Below are positions 61,537-64,000 of a DNA stretch of 64,000 bases, in pieces. Each line of letters begins with the position of its first letter. The stretch's first letter is position 1. The position numbers were made by a program, and so were the translations under genes. Source of the DNA: Saprospiraceae bacterium (GTDB lineage Bacteria; Bacteroidota; Bacteroidia; Chitinophagales; Saprospiraceae); the NCBI GenBank assembly GCA_020630435.1, contig JAHDBJ010000017.1, forward strand, positions 23,016 through 87,015. Reading direction: 5' to 3'. The notes beneath the pieces were generated by a model that was given only the letters and a program-made list of their open reading frames with translations, was not told where the DNA came from and searched no databases.

Positions 61537-62067
61537 ATGAAAACTGTATTCCGTATAGCTCTATTTCTCTTTGTGCTTGGATTTTTTGCTTGCAACACTA
61601 ATTCGAAAAAAGATATTCCACAATTAGAAAAAGAATTGTATGACCAATCTGAAACGTCTGAATTTAATAAACCCATCGCAGAAAAATTACTTGAAGAGTA
61701 TACTGCTTTCGTTACAACTAAACCCGACGATCCTTTAGCTCCAATGTATACCTATAAAGGTGCAGAGATTGCACGTACCTTAGGTAAATATACAAAAGCT
61801 TTAGAATTGTATAGAAGACTTTACGAAAAGCATCCTGACTATGAAAAAGCTCCTCAAGCATTATTTCTTCAAGGCTTTACTTATGAAAATGATTTGGGAG
61901 AATTAGAAAAAGCGAAAGCACTTTATCAAGAGTTTATTCAGAAATTCCCCAACCATGAATTGGCGCAATCTGTAAAATTTTCAATCGAAAATTTAGGAAA
62001 AGCACCAGGCGAAATCATCAAAGAATTTGAGTCAACTGTTGATTCTACTAAATTGGAAATCAAGTAA
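61537..62067 (+). CDS. TPR lipoprotein (YfiO/YbgF-like)
   Basis: The 176-residue lipoprotein has a signal ending F-F-A-C (cysteine at residue 19). Three TPR-like helix pairs follow, among them L-G-K-Y-T-K-A-L-E-L-Y-R-R-L-Y near 82 and L-E-K-A-K-A-L-Y-Q-E-F near 125, which is followed by K-F-P-N-H. This pattern recalls BamD (YfiO) and the TPR domain of YbgF/CpoB, though the protein is shorter than BamD (about 245). It is probably an outer-membrane-anchored scaffold. It starts 50 bases from the divergent protease gene and ends in a strong terminator. Confidence 0.82.
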   Translation: MKTVFRIALFLFVLGFFACNTNSKKDIPQLEKELYDQSETSEFNKPIAEKLLEEYTAFVTTKPDDPLAPMYTYKGAEIARTLGKYTKALELYRRLYEKHPDYEKAPQALFLQGFTYENDLGELEKAKALYQEFIQKFPNHELAQSVKFSIENLGKAPGEIIKEFESTVDSTKLEIK

Positions 62068-62105
62068 AAAACTAAATTTTAATCTATCAATTTTAGATTA
62101 ATGGC

Positions 62106-62138
62106 AAAAGGCAACCAATAAACTATTGGTTGCCTTTT
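62106..62138 (+). terminator. Terminator after TPR lipoprotein
   Basis: AAAAGGCAACCAATA at 62106-62120 pairs perfectly with 62124-62138 around a 3-base loop, with T's at the end. It lies 39 bases past the stop codon. Confidence 0.9.
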
Positions 62139-62365
62139 ATAATTATAAATGATAACTCTTTTTGAATCAATTCCTCTGCCTATTGCTTTATAAGATAAGT
62201 TTTCATAATTTGCGTAATTGAGGATATGATTTTACTCATTACCTTTTTTGCATAATTTAGTATCGAATAAAAAAAAGATTACCAGTAAAAATTTCCCCTA
62301 AGACAAATTGTCACATTTTTTCTAAAGTTGGCAGTTTGCTAAAAAATAATATTCTTATTTTATAT

Positions 62366-62416
62366 CTAGGATTTTTAAAAATTAATTTCTTTTCTAAAAA
62401 TCCTAGTTTAGTTTTT
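62366..62416 (+). terminator. Second hairpin with T-run upstream of clpC
   Basis: CTAGGATTTTTA at 62366-62377 pairs perfectly with 62395-62406, followed by TTTAGTTTTTT. No gene lies between it and the previous terminator, so it may end an unannotated short transcript or act as an attenuator for clpC. Confidence 0.55.
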
Positions 62417-62702
62417 TAAAAAAAATCAACCAATTCAAAATCAATACCTTATATTTTTTAGAAACCAAAAAACAAGACATAATTTCATTAAGATGACATA
62501 TTAAGTTTACCAATCATGCTCGTATTAAACATGATACCAAGCAAATAGAAAAAGTACAAAATGTCATATTCTTTTAGCTTGGATTTGTTTTTGATAAATA
62601 AAATTTAAATATTGCTTTAAATACACTAGAAACTGACAGAAGACTGTTTTTAAATAAAATTAATACTCTATATAGGGTAAGCATAAAATAAATAACATTT
62701 AG

Positions 62703-64000
62703 ATGAAAAAATTTTCGCCCAAAGTAAAGGCTATCCTATCTAAAAGTAGAGATGAAGCCCTACGATTAGGACATGATTATATTGGTACAGAGCATCTTTT
62801 ACTCAGCTTAGTAAAATCTGGCAAAAATATGGTTACCAAAGTGCTAGAATCTTTAGATGTTGATACAGAAGAATTGCAAATGACCATTGAAAATACCGTT
62901 CATCGTAGCAAACTCATTAAAACCAAATTAGAAATTAGTCAAATTCCTTTAAACAAACAGGCAGAGAAAGTTATGAAAGTGACTTTCTTAGAAGCTAAAT
63001 TAATGAGAAGTGATAGAATTGATACAGAACATATCATGCTTTCTATCTTAAAACATAAAGATAATCTAGCATCAAAAATCATGGAGCAGTTTGACGTCGA
63101 TTACGATTCTTATCGTTCTGAATTGGAGTATGTTCAACAGGAGGAAGATTTTCCTGACATTTCTGCCGCTGCACCGCCAGAGGAGCCTTATGAAGAAGAA
63201 TCTGAACGTTATCAACAACCACGCAAAGGTAACTCCAAGTCTAAAACACCTGTATTAGATAATTTCGGTAGAGACATTACCAAATTGGCTGAGGAGGGTA
63301 AATTAGATCCAATTATAGGTCGAGAAAATGAAATAGAGCGTGTTTCTCAAATTCTAAGTCGTAGAAAGAAAAATAATCCTATTCTGATAGGAGAACCTGG
63401 TGTTGGTAAAACAGCCATTGTAGAAGGTCTAGGACTTCGTATTGTCCAGAAAAAAGTGTCTAGAACACTCTTCAATAAACGAATTGTCATGTTGGATTTA
63501 GCAGCATTAGTAGCAGGTACGAAGTATAGAGGGCAATTTGAAGAACGGATGAAAGCTATTATGAATGAACTCGAAAAGACCCGAGATGTAATTTTATTTA
63601 TTGATGAAATCCACACAATCGTAGGAGCTGGTGGTGCTACTGGCTCTTTAGATGCTTCAAATATCTTCAAACCAGCCTTGGCTAGAGGAGAGCTACAATG
63701 TATTGGTGCATCTACTTTAGATGAATATCGTCAGCATATTGAAAAAGACGGAGCATTAGATAGACGTTTTCAAAAAGTTGTTGTTGATCCTCCATCCATG
63801 GAGGAAGCCGTTCACATTCTTCAAAATATCAAAGCTAAATATGAAGAATTCCATAATGTCCAATATAGTGAAAAGGCTATAGAAGCTTGTGTAAAACTTA
63901 GCGATAGATATATTAGTGATAGATTTTTACCAGATAAAGCGATTGATGTATTAGATGAAGTTGGTGCAAGAGTACACTTGAAAAACATCCATGTTCCTAA
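62703..64000 (+). CDS. clpC: ATP-dependent Clp protease ATP-binding subunit ClpC (partial, 3' end beyond window)
   Basis: The frame from ATG 62703 stays open to the window edge (432 codons; the family is about 840). It starts [12 protein letters not shown] and has two Clp N-domain repeats (G-T-E-H-L-L-L, then T-E-H-I-M-L-S). Walker A G-E-P-G-V-G-K-T is at 230-237, the Walker B L-F-I-D-E-I-H follows near 300, and G-A-S-T-L-D-E-Y-R comes after it. ClpC unfolds proteins and feeds them to ClpP. The UVR domain that separates ClpC from ClpA/B in sequence would lie beyond the window, so the letter C rests on the N-domain and on overall similarity. Confidence 0.92.
   Translation, partial: MKKFSPKVKAILSKSRDEALRLGHDYIGTEHLLLSLVKSGKNMVTKVLESLDVDTEELQMTIENTVHRSKLIKTKLEISQIPLNKQAEKVMKVTFLEAKLMRSDRIDTEHIMLSILKHKDNLASKIMEQFDVDYDSYRSELEYVQQEEDFPDISAAAPPEEPYEEESERYQQPRKGNSKSKTPVLDNFGRDITKLAEEGKLDPIIGRENEIERVSQILSRRKKNNPILIGEPGVGKTAIVEGLGLRIVQKKVSRTLFNKRIVMLDLAALVAGTKYRGQFEERMKAIMNELEKTRDVILFIDEIHTIVGAGGATGSLDASNIFKPALARGELQCIGASTLDEYRQHIEKDGALDRRFQKVVVDPPSMEEAVHILQNIKAKYEEFHNVQYSEKAIEACVKLSDRYISDRFLPDKAIDVLDEVGARVHLKNIHVP

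Larger units (their letters stand above)
62068..62702. other. 635-base region upstream of clpC
   Basis: The region holds a perfect terminator (62106-62138), an odd palindrome GACAAATTGTC (62302-62312), a TTGGCAGTTTGCT motif at 62328-62340, and a second hairpin with T-run (62366-62416). The remaining 290 bases to the clpC start contain no ORF and must include the clpC promoter. The palindrome could be an operator for stress control, but I know no matching regulator. Confidence 0.5.

Noticed and set aside
62328..62340. TTGGCAGTTTGCT as a second sigma-54 promoter
   Set aside because: The TGGCA and TTGC blocks are four bases too close for the -24/-12 spacing.
1..64000. CRISPR arrays, tRNA and rRNA genes
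   Set aside because: I looked for regularly spaced repeats and for tRNA T-arm and anticodon patterns and found none. A dedicated covariance-model scan would be decisive.

Overview
The window is a low-GC (roughly one third G+C by eye) chromosomal stretch of a gliding or particle-attached member of the Bacteroidota. The support is internal. There are type IX secretion (T9SS) parts (a PorP/SprF-like barrel and a PorE-like TPR/propeller/OmpA protein), three proteins with C-terminal T9SS sorting domains, a GldA-like ABC ATPase, a SprB-repeat protein, Bacteroidota-type promoters (TAnnTTTG), many lipoproteins, and an absence of Shine-Dalgarno sequences. The mix resembles Saprospiria-like marine genomes, but I cannot fix family or genus from sequence alone. 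I see no rRNA, tRNA or CRISPR array.

Layout. 1-4742: end of an RND adaptor, the RND pump and a TolC channel (one efflux operon). 4757-11031: a propeller lipoprotein, a VIT/vWA protein with a TonB-type C-terminus, small envelope proteins, a YfcE-type phosphoesterase and a DUF2809 membrane protein. 11049-11954: GldA-like ATPase. 12335-20408: an alpha-glucan module in one direction: beta-phosphoglucomutase, GH65 phosphorylase, lipoprotein GH13 amylase, MFS sugar transporter, second lipoprotein GH13 enzyme. The logic is glucan cleavage at the envelope, uptake by the MFS carrier, phosphorolysis of the disaccharide, then beta-glucose-1-phosphate to glucose-6-phosphate. 20409-21118: a non-coding gap with a short MITE-like element. 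21119-28189: a secreted M43 metalloprotease, an exopolyphosphatase homologue, an unusual DUF1508-TM-OmpA protein, and two overlapping lipoprotein methyltransferases, followed by a GT9 glycosyltransferase (28200-29174).

29178-34198 (minus) is a compact four-gene unit: a DUF2628 membrane protein, a small SH3-like protein, a thioredoxin-fold lipoprotein and a large TIR-linker-TPR protein. 34514-37342 is a SprB-like T9SS adhesin candidate. Two orphan histidine kinases (37582-38907; 46636-47862) flank a lipoprotein, an Fe-S (CCG) protein and the giant TamB homologue, whose true start appears to be an ATT codon. 48047-52382: carbonic anhydrase, uvrC with a coupled unknown gene, and a GT-C membrane protein. 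52535-58862: PorE-like and PorP-like T9SS genes plus a T9SS substrate with a C25-like fold. 59515-62067: Spo0M homologue, a candidate sigma-54-driven small RNA, an M43-like protease and a TPR lipoprotein. The window ends inside clpC.

The most distinctive items are the TIR-TPR operon, the tandem lipoprotein methyltransferases with a histidine cluster, the DUF1508-TM-OmpA and VIT-vWA-TonB architectures, the ATT-started tamB and the putative sigma-54/small RNA unit. Functions beyond family level are inference.
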